In this document: one piece after another, positions 14,334 to 23,845 of the stretch
How positions within the stretch are numbered: the stretch's first letter is position 1
Layout of the letters: each line of letters begins with the position of its first letter
Source: an uncultured Bacilli bacterium
Lineage (GTDB): Bacteria > Bacillota_I > Bacilli_A > RF39 > UBA660
DNA length: 45,857 nt
Assembly (NCBI GenBank): GCA_934098515.1
Contig: CAKOOK010000010.1
Span: 1 to 45,857 of the forward strand
Direction of reading: 5' to 3'
Translations under genes and position numbers: made by a program
Notes under the pieces: generated by a model
The model's input: the letters and a program-made list of their open reading frames with translations, nothing else
The model's database searches: none
What the model was told of the DNA's origin: nothing

Positions 14334-14341
14334 ATCATATG
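14334..14341 (-). promoter_or_regulatory. CATA-type -10 box of the cotJ operon
   Basis: CATATGAT at 14341-14334 ends 5 nt before GGAGGT. A possible -35 (CCTATAT) is at 14364-14358. In Bacillus subtilis the cotJ operon is SigE-dependent. Confidence 0.45.
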
Positions 14342-14424
14342 AACTCTAGGCATTTTGATATAGGCAATCATCACAAGTGGTTAAAATTTCTAATTTTGCC
14401 CACAATAAACATGAAGTGATAATT

Positions 14425-14925
14425 ATGAATTTATTTTATTTGTGTCTCAAAATTTTTGGTGCAAGAATTATAGATGTTTCCATGAATACCATTCGTACAG
14501 TTTACATTGTAAAAGGAAAAAGATTGATTTCAACGATAATCGCCTTCTTTGAAGTATTGATATGGTTTGAAGTTGCAAGAACAGCCCTTAATACTGAAAT
14601 TAATTCATTTGTTATACCCATTTCCTACGCAGGAGGATATGCAACTGGAACTTACATTGGAACTCTAATAAGTACAAAATTTATTAAAGGGCATTACACT
14701 GTAACCGTAATATCAAATAAAATTAATGCAGTTAATATTAAAAAAATTAAAAATGCAGGATATGGCGTTACATCAATTGCAACCGAAACAAATTCTAAAT
14801 ATTTAATAATTGAAGTAAGCAAAAAAGAACTTAATAATTTAAAAACACTTATCAAGTCCTTTGATACTAAAGCATTCATTTACATCAATGAAACCAAAAC
14901 TATTGAAAATGGTTATATTAAATAA
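14425..14925 (+). CDS. UPF0316 / DUF5698-DUF2179 membrane protein
   Basis: The 166 residues have three membrane helices in the first half (DUF5698: GARIIDVSMNTIRTVYIVKG, then LIWFEVARTAL and a glycine-rich helix). A small cytoplasmic DUF2179 domain follows in the second half (VTVISNKINAVNIKKIKN). The family (Bacillus YebE, UPF0316) is common in Firmicutes; its function is unknown, and DUF2179 has a GlnB-like fold that may sense a ligand. Start 14425 is chosen for AAGTGA just upstream and because the helix begins there. The gene ends with its stop directly against the stop of the convergent calcium pump gene (14925/14926). Confidence 0.85.
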   Translation: MNLFYLCLKIFGARIIDVSMNTIRTVYIVKGKRLISTIIAFFEVLIWFEVARTALNTEINSFVIPISYAGGYATGTYIGTLISTKFIKGHYTVTVISNKINAVNIKKIKNAGYGVTSIATETNSKYLIIEVSKKELNNLKTLIKSFDTKAFIYINETKTIENGYIK

Positions 14926-17511
14926 CTAAAAAGCATCATCATTGTATCGTGCTTTATATAACCTTTTACGTAAGCAATCAACAGGTATAACCGTAAAACT
15001 AATTAAAAGGATTTTTACAAGTTCCATAAAAGTCAGCCCATATGTTCTAAAAATTGACCCTCCATAATAAATAAAAATTATTTGAATTAAACACACACAC
15101 ATAAATATCATAATAAACATTTTGCTTTTTTTTATTAAATAGAAAAGATTATACCTTTCTGTTCTAGCATTAAACGCATTAAAAATTCCCATAAATACAA
15201 AAAGTGCAAAAAAGGCAGTCATAAAGTATCTATCATCTGGATTTTGTCTAATTAGTAATTTAAAAAAAGGTAGTTTTAGAAAAAGTAAACATAATACCGA
15301 AGAATAAAGACCTGTAATAAATATTTCGTTATACATGTACCTATTAATAATATGTTCTCTGCGGCTTTTTGGCTTTTCATCCATATATTTTAATATTGGC
15401 TCCTCATAAGCAAACGCAAGTCCCGCCAAGGTATCCATAATCATATTTATCCAAAGCATCTGCATAGAAGTAACTGGTGTATCAATTCCAACAAATGGTC
15501 CAATAATTGACAAACTCATCGCACCAATATTCATTGTTAACTGAAATACAATAAACTTTCTAATATTTTTAAAAATAGTTCTTCCATATAAAATTGCCAA
15601 ACTTATACTTTTAATATTATCATCAAGAATAACTATATCAGAGGCTTCCTTAGCAACTTCCGTACCACTTCCCATTGCAAAACCAACACTTGCCTTTTTT
15701 AAAGCCGGCGCATCGTTTATCCCATCTCCTGTCATCCCTACTACATACCCAAGTTCCTCTATTATCCTAACTAACCTACTCTTATCACTCGGCTTCGCCC
15801 TCGCAACAATCCTAACATTACCAATTCTTCCCTTTAACTCATCATCACTCATCAAAGCAAGTTCACCACTAGTCAAACACACGTCATCCCGCCCGACAAG
15901 CCCAAGTTCCCTACCGATAAACATCGCCGTATCAATAGAATCCCCCGTAACCATCACAAGCCTTACGCCTGCTTTTTCGATCAATGCAATTCCCTCTCTA
16001 GCATCCTTCCTAATCTCATCCTTTAAAATTGCAAATCCCACAAATATCAAATTATCCAAATCTGCATTTCTCGAAAATGCAACTACAATAACCCTATACC
16101 CTCTACTTGTATACTTAAGAATATTCCTATCAATTTCACCCTTATCTACCAATCTCTCAATCCTACCATTACAATAATAAGCACCACACTTCGGTAAAAT
16201 AACCTCCGAGGCTCCCTTAAAATATGTATAATCATCTGTCTTTACACAGGAATACTTCTTACTACTATCAAAAATTTCTTTAGAAATAATCTTATCCTCA
16301 CATTTAAAACTCATAAAAGAATAAAGTGCTTTATCTGTCGAATTTCCCGATATTATCCTTCCATCACTAATAACTACTTCATTATTTAAAATAATAAGGC
16401 GCCCAACTAAATCAAAAAAATCTGGATTCTTACTAAGTTCAATTTCATTCTCATAAACCTTTCCATCATAGTCAACAATTCCACTTACGCTCATCTTGCC
16501 ATTAGTAATGGTTCCTGTCTTATCACTAAGCAAATAATTAATTCCCCCTGCAGTTTCAATTCCCACCATCTTTCTAACCAAAACATTCTGCTTTATCATC
16601 TTCTTCATATTCGTTGATAAAACAAGTGCCACCATCATTGGCAATCCCTCTGGAACACTCACTATAATAATGGTAACCGCTAAGGTTAGTGCAGATATCA
16701 AATATTCACTCATCAAATGAATATTAGTAATTGTCTCCCTAATCAACGCTAAATTAAAATTATTTTGAATAATCACATTTGAAAACAAATAAGAAAAGAA
16801 CACCAAAAATGCACCAACATACCCAATATTACTTATAATTTTAGCTAAATGCCTTAACCTATACTTTAGTGGACTTTCTCCTGTATCCTCTTGTAATTCA
16901 AGAGCAATCTTTCCATAAACAGTACTCATTCCAACTGCCATAACCTTCATTAAACATTCATTATTTGAAATAATTGACCCTCTATATAGCTTATTACTCT
17001 CCATGGCGGCTCCACTTATAGGCGATTTAAGCACATCATTGGACTCCCCATTTATACATGCCTCATTAACAAAAACGCTTCCACTAACGACAACTCCATC
17101 AGCCGGCACAATATCTCCACTGCTAAGTGAAACAATATCATTAACAACAACATCATTTATATTTATAAGTTTAAGTTCTTTATTACGCTTTACCTTAACT
17201 TCCTTCATGCTATTTTTAGATAATAAGCTTTCAAATGCCTTAGAACTTCCATACTCACTTATACTTGATATAAAAGATGCTAAGAAAATTGCGATTAACA
17301 CACCTAAAGTCTCAAACCAATCATTATCTGCAAATAAAAACACAAACTTTAAAGCAAGTACAATAAGCAAAATCTTTATCATCGGGTCCCCAAGTGACTC
17401 TAAAAATAACTTCAAAAAAGAATTACCTTTATATTTTCTTATTTCATTATCCCCATATAACGTACGATACTTCTTAACTTCTTCATCATTTAATCCATTA
17501 TAAACGTTCAT
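14926..17511 (-). CDS. Calcium-transporting P-type ATPase (P2-type)
   Basis: The 861 residues form a complete P2 pump. An N-terminal cation ATPase segment is followed by the actuator T-G-E-like loop (NGESNDV), helix 4 with V-P-E-G-L-P, the phosphorylation site LSDKTGTIT, the hinge VTGDSIDTA and GDGINDAPALKKA, and a C-terminal set of six helices. The PEGLP motif and length favour calcium export, as in bacterial PMCA/SERCA-type pumps such as Bacillus YloB. The start is set at 17511, where GGAGG precedes the ATG, rather than 27 bp upstream. A CATATGCT box sits 5 nt before that GGAGG, so the pump may be made in the mother cell. YloB is known to be induced during sporulation. Confidence 0.92.
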   Translation of the reverse strand: MNVYNGLNDEEVKKYRTLYGDNEIRKYKGNSFLKLFLESLGDPMIKILLIVLALKFVFLFADNDWFETLGVLIAIFLASFISSISEYGSSKAFESLLSKNSMKEVKVKRNKELKLININDVVVNDIVSLSSGDIVPADGVVVSGSVFVNEACINGESNDVLKSPISGAAMESNKLYRGSIISNNECLMKVMAVGMSTVYGKIALELQEDTGESPLKYRLRHLAKIISNIGYVGAFLVFFSYLFSNVIIQNNFNLALIRETITNIHLMSEYLISALTLAVTIIIVSVPEGLPMMVALVLSTNMKKMIKQNVLVRKMVGIETAGGINYLLSDKTGTITNGKMSVSGIVDYDGKVYENEIELSKNPDFFDLVGRLIILNNEVVISDGRIISGNSTDKALYSFMSFKCEDKIISKEIFDSSKKYSCVKTDDYTYFKGASEVILPKCGAYYCNGRIERLVDKGEIDRNILKYTSRGYRVIVVAFSRNADLDNLIFVGFAILKDEIRKDAREGIALIEKAGVRLVMVTGDSIDTAMFIGRELGLVGRDDVCLTSGELALMSDDELKGRIGNVRIVARAKPSDKSRLVRIIEELGYVVGMTGDGINDAPALKKASVGFAMGSGTEVAKEASDIVILDDNIKSISLAILYGRTIFKNIRKFIVFQLTMNIGAMSLSIIGPFVGIDTPVTSMQMLWINMIMDTLAGLAFAYEEPILKYMDEKPKSRREHIINRYMYNEIFITGLYSSVLCLLFLKLPFFKLLIRQNPDDRYFMTAFFALFVFMGIFNAFNARTERYNLFYLIKKSKMFIMIFMCVCLIQIIFIYYGGSIFRTYGLTFMELVKILLISFTVIPVDCLRKRLYKARYNDDAF
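14929..14955 (-). terminator. Possible terminator inside the 3' end of the calcium pump gene
   Basis: AAAGCA/TGCTTT stem with a 14-nt loop and a short T run. Weaker than the others. Confidence 0.35.
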
Positions 17512-17525
17512 ATGTCCTCCACTTA

Positions 17526-17533
17526 AGCATATG
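17526..17533 (-). promoter_or_regulatory. CATA-type -10 box of the calcium pump gene
   Basis: CATATGCT at 17533-17526, 5 nt before GGAGG. No SigA-type -10 lies between the upstream terminator and the start. Confidence 0.45.
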
Positions 17534-17540
17534 AACATCC

Positions 17541-17568
17541 ATAAAAAAAATATGCGCTATAGCATATT
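17541..17568 (-). terminator. Terminator overlapping the ppaC stop
   Basis: AATATGC/GCATATT stem with a 6-nt loop, followed by eight T on the minus strand. Confidence 0.8.
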
Positions 17569-19189
17569 ATTTTTTCTCTAATATTTCTAAAATTGTTGGT
17601 ACAATCTGTTTCTTCCTAGAAACAAACCCCTTAAGTAACTCTCCTTCAGTTATAGAAGGTAAACTATAAGCTTCAGCTAGTATATCTGCTGCTGACTCAT
17701 TAAATAAAGCATATGAATTATTATTAATAAAATCAGTAACAAATAAACAAACGACCTTATAATCATTATTTACAGCTATCTCATTTAATCTTTCCACATA
17801 TTTAGACATATCATCTTTATAATCATCAAACGTTGTTGTAAACACTTGTCCAATTCCTATCTTATACTCACCAGCGACATAATTCTTGAAGTCCTTATAA
17901 ATAACATCATCAATACTCATGCCCTTAATACTAACTCCACTAGCAAGTAAATCCATACCATACTTTTCTAAGTCAACTTTAGCAATTTTTGCAAGACTTC
18001 TTGCTGTCTCTTTATCTAAATCAGTTGTCGTTGGACTAGCAAATAAAAGTGTATCAGAAACAATTCCACTAAGCATCAACCCAGCTATTTCTCTAGGAAT
18101 CTTAACCTTATACTCATTAAATAAAGTATAAATAATTGTATTAACAGACCCTACACTCATATTTCTAAAATTAATTGGATTATGTGTACTAATATTCCCA
18201 ATATTATGATGATCAACCACTTCCACAATCTCGGCTTCATCTAATCCCTCAACACTCTGTCCTGGGTCATTATGATCAACTAAAATAACTTTCTTTCTTG
18301 TAAGTTCACTTGTATCTATAACACGAAGCATTCCCTCACAGTACCCATTATTATTTAAAAGGGGATAATTAGTATGTTTAAGCTTATTACTAATATCCAA
18401 AAAATCACTTAAATAATCTTGTGTATTAAAACATACAGCAGATGCAGCTCTTCTAATATTCTTAATTGGATTTGATAAAATAATAGTTCTTGCAGTCTTA
18501 AATGTATCATATGGTGTAATAATAACATTAACTTTATTCTTCTTAGCAAGAAGTAACTCATCAGGAGTTAAATTTCTATTATTAATAATAATTAGTAGTT
18601 TAACCTTCTTTTTAATTGCATGATCAATAACATGCTCTCTATCACCTACAATAACAATTGACTTATCTCCAAGAGGAATACTATCAATAAACATTCTGTA
18701 AGGAAGAGCAACTGCCAAAGTATTGCCACATATTTCATCATCAAACTTAATATAACTACTAGCATTTAGTGTCTTCGCGATGTTATCAAAAGTTGTATCT
18801 AAATAATTAGAACTATTAATAATAAGTTCATTAGCAATTTCCTTCAAAGAAACATACCCAATAAATTTCTTATTATCATCTACAAGTGGAATACCAGTAA
18901 TCTTCTTTTCAGAAATATAATTATAAGTATCGTAAATTGACGTATTCTCATTTACATAATATTTCTTCTTATACTTTACATCCTTAAGTTGTAACTTTAC
19001 ATCATTTAAATACTTAGGTGTCTCTACCCCAAAAGTCTTAAGAGCAAACTCCGTCTCTTTATTAATTTCACTTAAAATACGTGGTTCAGATGCTATCCCA
19101 ATCGCATTCTTTAAATAACTTAAACTTATCGCACCACATACACTATCTGTGTCTGGTTTACGATGTCCAAAAATTAAAACTTTATTCAT
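17567..19189 (-). CDS. ppaC: Manganese-dependent family II inorganic pyrophosphatase with CBS and DRTGG domains
   Basis: The 540 residues are a CBS-type PPase. The DHH domain is split: the N-terminal part has FGHRKPDTDS (metal ligands), and the rest, with V-V-D-H-H-N, comes after an inserted regulatory region. That region holds two CBS motifs (KITGIPLVDDNKKFIGYVS and a second near 290) around a DRTGG-like domain. A DHHA2 domain with S-R-K-K closes the protein. Such enzymes hydrolyse pyrophosphate in the cytosol and are inhibited by AMP/ADP and activated by ATP or ApnA. Start 19189 is preceded by AGGAAAGTGA. A start at 19222 is not. It is transcribed from a TATAAT near 19215. Confidence 0.95.
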   Translation of the reverse strand: MNKVLIFGHRKPDTDSVCGAISLSYLKNAIGIASEPRILSEINKETEFALKTFGVETPKYLNDVKLQLKDVKYKKKYYVNENTSIYDTYNYISEKKITGIPLVDDNKKFIGYVSLKEIANELIINSSNYLDTTFDNIAKTLNASSYIKFDDEICGNTLAVALPYRMFIDSIPLGDKSIVIVGDREHVIDHAIKKKVKLLIIINNRNLTPDELLLAKKNKVNVIITPYDTFKTARTIILSNPIKNIRRAASAVCFNTQDYLSDFLDISNKLKHTNYPLLNNNGYCEGMLRVIDTSELTRKKVILVDHNDPGQSVEGLDEAEIVEVVDHHNIGNISTHNPINFRNMSVGSVNTIIYTLFNEYKVKIPREIAGLMLSGIVSDTLLFASPTTTDLDKETARSLAKIAKVDLEKYGMDLLASGVSIKGMSIDDVIYKDFKNYVAGEYKIGIGQVFTTTFDDYKDDMSKYVERLNEIAVNNDYKVVCLFVTDFINNNSYALFNESAADILAEAYSLPSITEGELLKGFVSRKKQIVPTILEILEKK

Positions 19190-19270
19190 TAAAATCACTT
19201 TCCTATTTTCTATATTATACACTACTTTGCCAAAGAATAAAATACAAACGTCAAAATTTATGCTATAATT

Positions 19271-19279
19271 AAAATAGCG
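19271..19279 (+). promoter_or_regulatory. Extended -10 promoter of the carboxypeptidase gene
   Basis: TGCTATAAT lies about 18 bp upstream of the ATG, immediately divergent from ppaC. The -35 is weak. The coordinates are accurate to a few bases. Confidence 0.4.
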
Positions 19280-19287
19280 AGGTTAAC

Positions 19288-20244
19288 ATGGCAAAGAAAA
19301 AATTAAAACTAAAGAAAAAATTCAAAAAAAGACTAATTATCTTTTTATTTATTATAATCATATCAATTATTGGCATCAAATCATATAAAACATACAAATA
19401 CCATCAAACTTATGAATACAAATTACTTGAAAAAAATTACACCAAAGAAGAAACAGACTTACTTTTAGAAAAATTAGACAAAACAAGAATTGAAAAACTA
19501 CTAACCACAGAAAAAAATGAAAAACTAATAAACATTTTAAACGAAAAATACTTTTTAATCAAGAATTTAGATAAATATATTGCTTATAGTGATAAAAATC
19601 CAGAAATAAGTTTAACCGAAGTCATCGCACTAGTAAATGTTCACAGAGACCAAGACTATTACGAAAACATGGAGGTAACCGATACTTCTAAAGGAAACAC
19701 CATGCTCGTAAATAAATATAATGCCTTAAGTAAAGACTATGAAGTAGAAGACTTAAAAACCATAAGTAAAACCTATAGCTATGGAGATAATAAAAAACTT
19801 AATAAAGAAGCTTATGATGCCTTTATTAGTTTAGCAGACGACGCTAAAAAAGAAGGATACACAATTCTAATTGTTTCATCATACAGAACCTATCAAGATC
19901 AAGAGGATGTATGGAAAGACTACAAAGCATCATTTGGTACTAAAAAAGCAGATGCATACGCCGCAAGAGCAGGATCTAGTGAACACGAAACTGGCCTAGC
20001 AATTGACGTTGCTGATTACAATGATAAAAATGACAAATTTGAAGCTACTGAAAGTTTCAAGTGGATGCAAACAAACGCCCATAAATACGGTTACATTTTA
20101 AGATACCCAAAAGGTAAAGAAAACATCACCGGTTACTCTTATGAAGCATGGCATTATCGTTATGTTGGAATAGATACTGCAACTAAAGTATATAATGAAG
20201 GCATAACATACGATGAATATTATGAATACTACTTAAAAAAGTGA
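19288..20244 (+). CDS. Membrane-anchored D-alanyl-D-alanine carboxypeptidase (VanY/M15B)
   Basis: The 318 residues begin with a very basic tail and a signal anchor (about 14-31). A helical linker follows, then the M15B peptidase domain (about 150-318). Zinc ligands are H233 and D240 in SEHETGLAIDV and H289 in EAWHYRYVG. SSYRTYQDQ (197-205) forms the substrate-binding loop and E286 is the catalytic base. The enzyme trims the terminal D-Ala from peptidoglycan stem peptides outside the membrane. AGGTTAAC precedes the ATG. It stands alone and ends at a strong terminator. Confidence 0.9.
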   Translation: MAKKKLKLKKKFKKRLIIFLFIIIISIIGIKSYKTYKYHQTYEYKLLEKNYTKEETDLLLEKLDKTRIEKLLTTEKNEKLINILNEKYFLIKNLDKYIAYSDKNPEISLTEVIALVNVHRDQDYYENMEVTDTSKGNTMLVNKYNALSKDYEVEDLKTISKTYSYGDNKKLNKEAYDAFISLADDAKKEGYTILIVSSYRTYQDQEDVWKDYKASFGTKKADAYAARAGSSEHETGLAIDVADYNDKNDKFEATESFKWMQTNAHKYGYILRYPKGKENITGYSYEAWHYRYVGIDTATKVYNEGITYDEYYEYYLKK

Positions 20245-20265
20245 GATTAATTTCTCACTTTTTTT
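20235..20265. terminator. Bidirectional terminator
   Basis: GTGAGA/TCTCAC stem with flanking A and T runs ends both the carboxypeptidase gene and the converging 20264 gene. Confidence 0.8.
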
Positions 20266-20983
20266 AACATTTTTCTTGTGTAGAAAAATATAAGTCGCCA
20301 CTTTTTTGTTTAGTAAATGTACCATTTCCAAATTCAAATACATACTCTTCATGAACACCAACTTCATCACAATCAACAATATTAACTGTGCCACCTTGCG
20401 TTCTATCATCAATAAAATAAAGCTTACCATTTGAAATACGGGCATTACCATCCAATTCAACAATTTCACTCAAAACATAATCTTTTTTACCACTTTGAAC
20501 TTTTGCTACCAAATCATTATGATCATAACCAAGTTCCAACATATTATACATATATTCATATTTTTTATGACTAGCAACTAAGACTAACCTAAAACTTGGA
20601 CCACTAGGATAACGATATAAATAATAATTATATTCTTCGTCAGAATTAATTAATTTTCTACTAACATATTCAGTTAACTCTTCATTACACTCACCAGAAT
20701 ACTCAATATCAGTACGATATAAAAGATCTTCTGCCCTATCTCCAATATAATAAACATTTAAATAATACAAGTCCTCTAGTTTACTAACTAAAAATAAGTA
20801 TTCCACCCCATCAACTTTTTTATTAAGCTTACAAATATCTTCTTCATTACTAACTAAATTATTATTACTATTATCATTTGAAGAATTATCATGTAAACTA
20901 ACAACATTAGTAGCCAAAAGAACTGCAAACACAATTGCACTTAAACCAATACCACCAAATAACCACCATATACCTTTTTTCAT
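20264..20983 (-). CDS. Hypothetical membrane-anchored extracytoplasmic protein
   Basis: The 239 residues start with MKKGIWW and one membrane helix (about 5-26), then an Asn/Ser-rich linker. A beta-rich domain with several short strand pairs (VEYLFLVSKLEDLYYLNVYY, NGKLYFIDDRTQGGTV) follows, with four cysteines that could pair outside the cell. No known domain. AGAGGTGA precedes the ATG, and the gene has its own good promoter, so it is independent of uvrB upstream. Confidence 0.65.
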   Translation of the reverse strand: MKKGIWWLFGGIGLSAIVFAVLLATNVVSLHDNSSNDNSNNNLVSNEEDICKLNKKVDGVEYLFLVSKLEDLYYLNVYYIGDRAEDLLYRTDIEYSGECNEELTEYVSRKLINSDEEYNYYLYRYPSGPSFRLVLVASHKKYEYMYNMLELGYDHNDLVAKVQSGKKDYVLSEIVELDGNARISNGKLYFIDDRTQGGTVNIVDCDEVGVHEEYVFEFGNGTFTKQKSGDLYFSTQEKC

Positions 20984-21000
20984 AATTCACCTCTAACACA

Positions 21001-21029
21001 AGTATAAACTATAATGATCAATAATGCAA
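21001..21029 (-). promoter_or_regulatory. Promoter of the 20264 gene
   Basis: TTGCAT (21029-21024), a 17-bp spacer and TATACT (21006-21001). Confidence 0.65.
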
Positions 21030-21050
21030 AACAAATAATTAGTTTGCATT

Positions 21051-23000
21051 TTATTTTTCATTTGCTTTCATCTCAAACAATATATCCCTTAATTGCATTG
21101 CTCTTTCAAAATCAAGTTCCTTAGCCGCCTTACGCATCTCATTTTCAACCTTTTGCATCATCTCACGAGACTCCTTCTTACTAAGTTTCTCTTTGCTTTC
21201 ATCCTTAACCTCATTAGAAATTAAATCTCTAATCTCTTTAACAACCGTCTTAGGTACAATACCATGTTCTTTATTATATGCCTCTTGAATACTTCTACGT
21301 CTTCTAGTTTCCTTAATCGCCTTATCCATCGCATCACTAATCGTATCAGCATACATAATAACATGCCCATTTTGATTACGTGCTGCTCTACCAATAGTTT
21401 GTATCAAACTTCTCTCACTACGTAAGAACCCTTGCTTATCAGCATCCATAATTGCTATCAAACTAACTTCTGGAATATCTATACCTTCCCTAAGAAGGTT
21501 AATACCAACAATAACATCATACTTACCAAGTCTTAAATCACGTATAATTCTAAGTCTCTCAAACGTCTTAACCTCATTATGCAAATAAGCGACTTTTATA
21601 TTAACACTCTTTAAATAATTAGTAAGTTCTTCAGCCATCCTAATTGTAAGCGTCGTAACAAGAACTCTCTCATTCTTACTAACTCTGTCATTAATCTCAC
21701 CAATTAAATCATCTATTTGACCCTCAGTAGGTTTAACCTCAATTTCTGGATCTAATAGTCCAGTAGGTCGAATAATTGCTTCCGTAAATTTACCGCCAGT
21801 AAGCGATAACTCATAATCACCAGGTGTAGCTGATATATATATAGCCTCTTTAATCTTAGCATTAAACTCATCAAACTTAAGTGGTCTGTTATCAAGTGCA
21901 CTAGGAAGTCTAAAACCATAATCAACAAGTGTCTGCTTACGCATCCTATCTCCATTATACATTGCTTTAACCTGAGGAAGTGTTACATGTGATTCATCCA
22001 CAATAAGTAAATAATCATCACCAAAGAAATCCATCAAAGTAGAAGGCGTTTCACCCTCTCCTCTAAGTGCTAAATGTCTACTATAATTTTCAATCCCATG
22101 GCAAAAACCAGTCTCCCTAAGCATCTCTAAATCATACTCACATCGTTCTCTAATTCTTTGCTCCTCAATTAACTTACCATTATCATGAAAATACTTTACC
22201 TGTTCATCTTTTTCCTTCTCAATCCTCTTAATTGCTTCAGCAAGTTTCTCATCACCTGTAACAAAGTGACTAGCCGGAAATAAAGTAATATGTTTAATAT
22301 TTTGAATAACATTTCCACTTAAAACATCAAACTCACAAATGCGATCAACTTCATCACCAAATAGTTCAATTCTAATACCATTTTTTCTCTCACTTGCTGG
22401 CACAACATCAATCACATCACCATTAACTCTAAAAGTTCCACGATGAAAATCTAACTGATTTCTCTCATAAGTCATTGACACCAATCTATCAATTATCGTA
22501 TTACGTTTAATTTTATCCCCAACACTTAAAATAAGCATATTATTCTTATACTCTTCTGGTTCTCCAATACCATAAATACAAGAAACAGAAGCTACTACAA
22601 TCGTATCTTTATAATTAATTAAAGCACTAGTTGCCCCATGTCTAAGTTCATCTATCTCATCATTAATACTAGAATCCTTCTCTATATAAGTATCTGTTGA
22701 TGGTACATATGCTTCTGGTTGATAATAATCGTAATAAGAAACAAAATACTCCACATGATTATTAGGAAACAACTCTTTAAACTCACTATAAAGTTGCCCA
22801 GCTAATGTCTTATTATGAGCAAGTACCAATGTGGGTTTATTAACCCTTGCAATAACATTAGCAACCATAAAAGTCTTACCAGTACCAGTAGCCCCCAATA
22901 ATACTTGTGCTTTCTTGCCTTCCTCTACACCTTTAACAAGTTCATCAATTGCCTCAGGCTGATCTCCACTAGGTTTATACTTAGAAACTAACTCAAACAT
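21051..23000 (-). CDS. uvrB: Excinuclease ABC subunit B
   Basis: The 649 residues are full-length UvrB: Walker A GATGTGKTF near 37, the beta-hairpin region YYDYYQPEAYVP, the DESHVTLPQ Walker B region, helicase motifs V-VI (GINLLREGIDIPEV, QTIGRAARN) and the C-terminal UVR domain (about 608-645) that contacts UvrC. The protein verifies DNA damage with UvrA and recruits UvrC. Start 23000 is chosen because AGGAG lies 8 nt upstream. uvrA is not next to it here, unlike in many Bacilli. Confidence 0.97.
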   Translation of the reverse strand: MFELVSKYKPSGDQPEAIDELVKGVEEGKKAQVLLGATGTGKTFMVANVIARVNKPTLVLAHNKTLAGQLYSEFKELFPNNHVEYFVSYYDYYQPEAYVPSTDTYIEKDSSINDEIDELRHGATSALINYKDTIVVASVSCIYGIGEPEEYKNNMLILSVGDKIKRNTIIDRLVSMTYERNQLDFHRGTFRVNGDVIDVVPASERKNGIRIELFGDEVDRICEFDVLSGNVIQNIKHITLFPASHFVTGDEKLAEAIKRIEKEKDEQVKYFHDNGKLIEEQRIRERCEYDLEMLRETGFCHGIENYSRHLALRGEGETPSTLMDFFGDDYLLIVDESHVTLPQVKAMYNGDRMRKQTLVDYGFRLPSALDNRPLKFDEFNAKIKEAIYISATPGDYELSLTGGKFTEAIIRPTGLLDPEIEVKPTEGQIDDLIGEINDRVSKNERVLVTTLTIRMAEELTNYLKSVNIKVAYLHNEVKTFERLRIIRDLRLGKYDVIVGINLLREGIDIPEVSLIAIMDADKQGFLRSERSLIQTIGRAARNQNGHVIMYADTISDAMDKAIKETRRRRSIQEAYNKEHGIVPKTVVKEIRDLISNEVKDESKEKLSKKESREMMQKVENEMRKAAKELDFERAMQLRDILFEMKANEK

Positions 23001-23023
23001 ACGCTCATCTCCTAACACCAACT

Positions 23024-23052
23024 ATATTAATACATTTGTTTGCTTAAGTCAA
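23024..23052 (-). promoter_or_regulatory. Promoter of uvrB
   Basis: TTGACT (23052-23047), a 17-bp spacer and TAATAT (23029-23024). No LexA-type box is seen around it. Confidence 0.6.
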
Positions 23053-23147
23053 TAAAATTTTTATCAAGTAAAAAACAAACTAATAATACTTAAAAATACA
23101 ATTCTATTATTCCCATCTTTTACTAGTTAATTCAAAAAAATAACCCT

Positions 23148-23176
23148 TAAAAAAATTGGCTTTTTCCACCAATTTT
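23148..23176 (-). terminator. Terminator of the cysS-yugP unit
   Basis: AAAATTGG/CCAATTTT stem with a 9-nt loop and a T run on the minus strand. Confidence 0.75.
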
Positions 23177-23179
23177 ATA

Positions 23180-23845
23180 TTAATCTCTATCTCTTCCAAA
23201 TATAGCAAGTAATCTAATAATCTCTAACGCACTAGATAACACACCAGCAACGTATGTATAAGCTGCTGCTCTTAGCATTCTACTTGCACCGCTTGCATCA
23301 GTATTATCAGTAAGCCCTAACTCATTTAAATTATTAAGTGCTCTTTTACTAGCATCTATCTCAACTGGTAAAGTAATAAGCTGGAAAACTAAACCAAGAC
23401 CATATAATGCTATCGCAAGCATAATTAAATTATGCATTTCTAAAATAGCCCCAATGATAAGTAACACATAAGCAAATGTTGTTCCAAGATTAACTACCGG
23501 ATAGATAAAACTACGCAATCTCATAAAGAAATATCCGTCCTTATCTTGAATAGCATGCCCACATTCATGTGCAGCAATAGCAAGGGAAGCTACACTATCA
23601 CCATGAAAAACCTCTGTTGATAATCTAACTGTCTTTCTAGTTGGGTCATAGTGATCAGTCATCTTCCCTTTAGTCTCAACAACATATAAATCTCCTAGAC
23701 TATTAGCTTCTAATATCTTCTTAGCAGTATCAAGTCCTGTTAACCCTTTACCATTCTTAACTACTCTAAACTTACTATAGCTGGTACTTACATAAATCTG
23801 AGCCATTAAGGGAATTAAAATAGCAATTAAATAAAGTAAATCCAT
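23180..23845 (-). CDS. yugP: YugP-family membrane zinc metallopeptidase
   Basis: The 221 residues show an N-terminal helix, the zinc motif A-H-E-C-G-H-A near 92-98, and two more membrane helices (about 118-138 and 140-160). The I-D-A-S-K-R-A segment has the third metal ligand of the family. YugP (DUF2324) proteins occur across Firmicutes and resemble HtpX-like peptidases. The substrate is unknown. The ATG follows the cysS stop directly, and AAGGAGG lies inside the cysS 3' end, so it is co-translated with cysS. Confidence 0.85.
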   Translation of the reverse strand: MDLLYLIAILIPLMAQIYVSTSYSKFRVVKNGKGLTGLDTAKKILEANSLGDLYVVETKGKMTDHYDPTRKTVRLSTEVFHGDSVASLAIAAHECGHAIQDKDGYFFMRLRSFIYPVVNLGTTFAYVLLIIGAILEMHNLIMLAIALYGLGLVFQLITLPVEIDASKRALNNLNELGLTDNTDASGASRMLRAAAYTYVAGVLSSALEIIRLLAIFGRDRD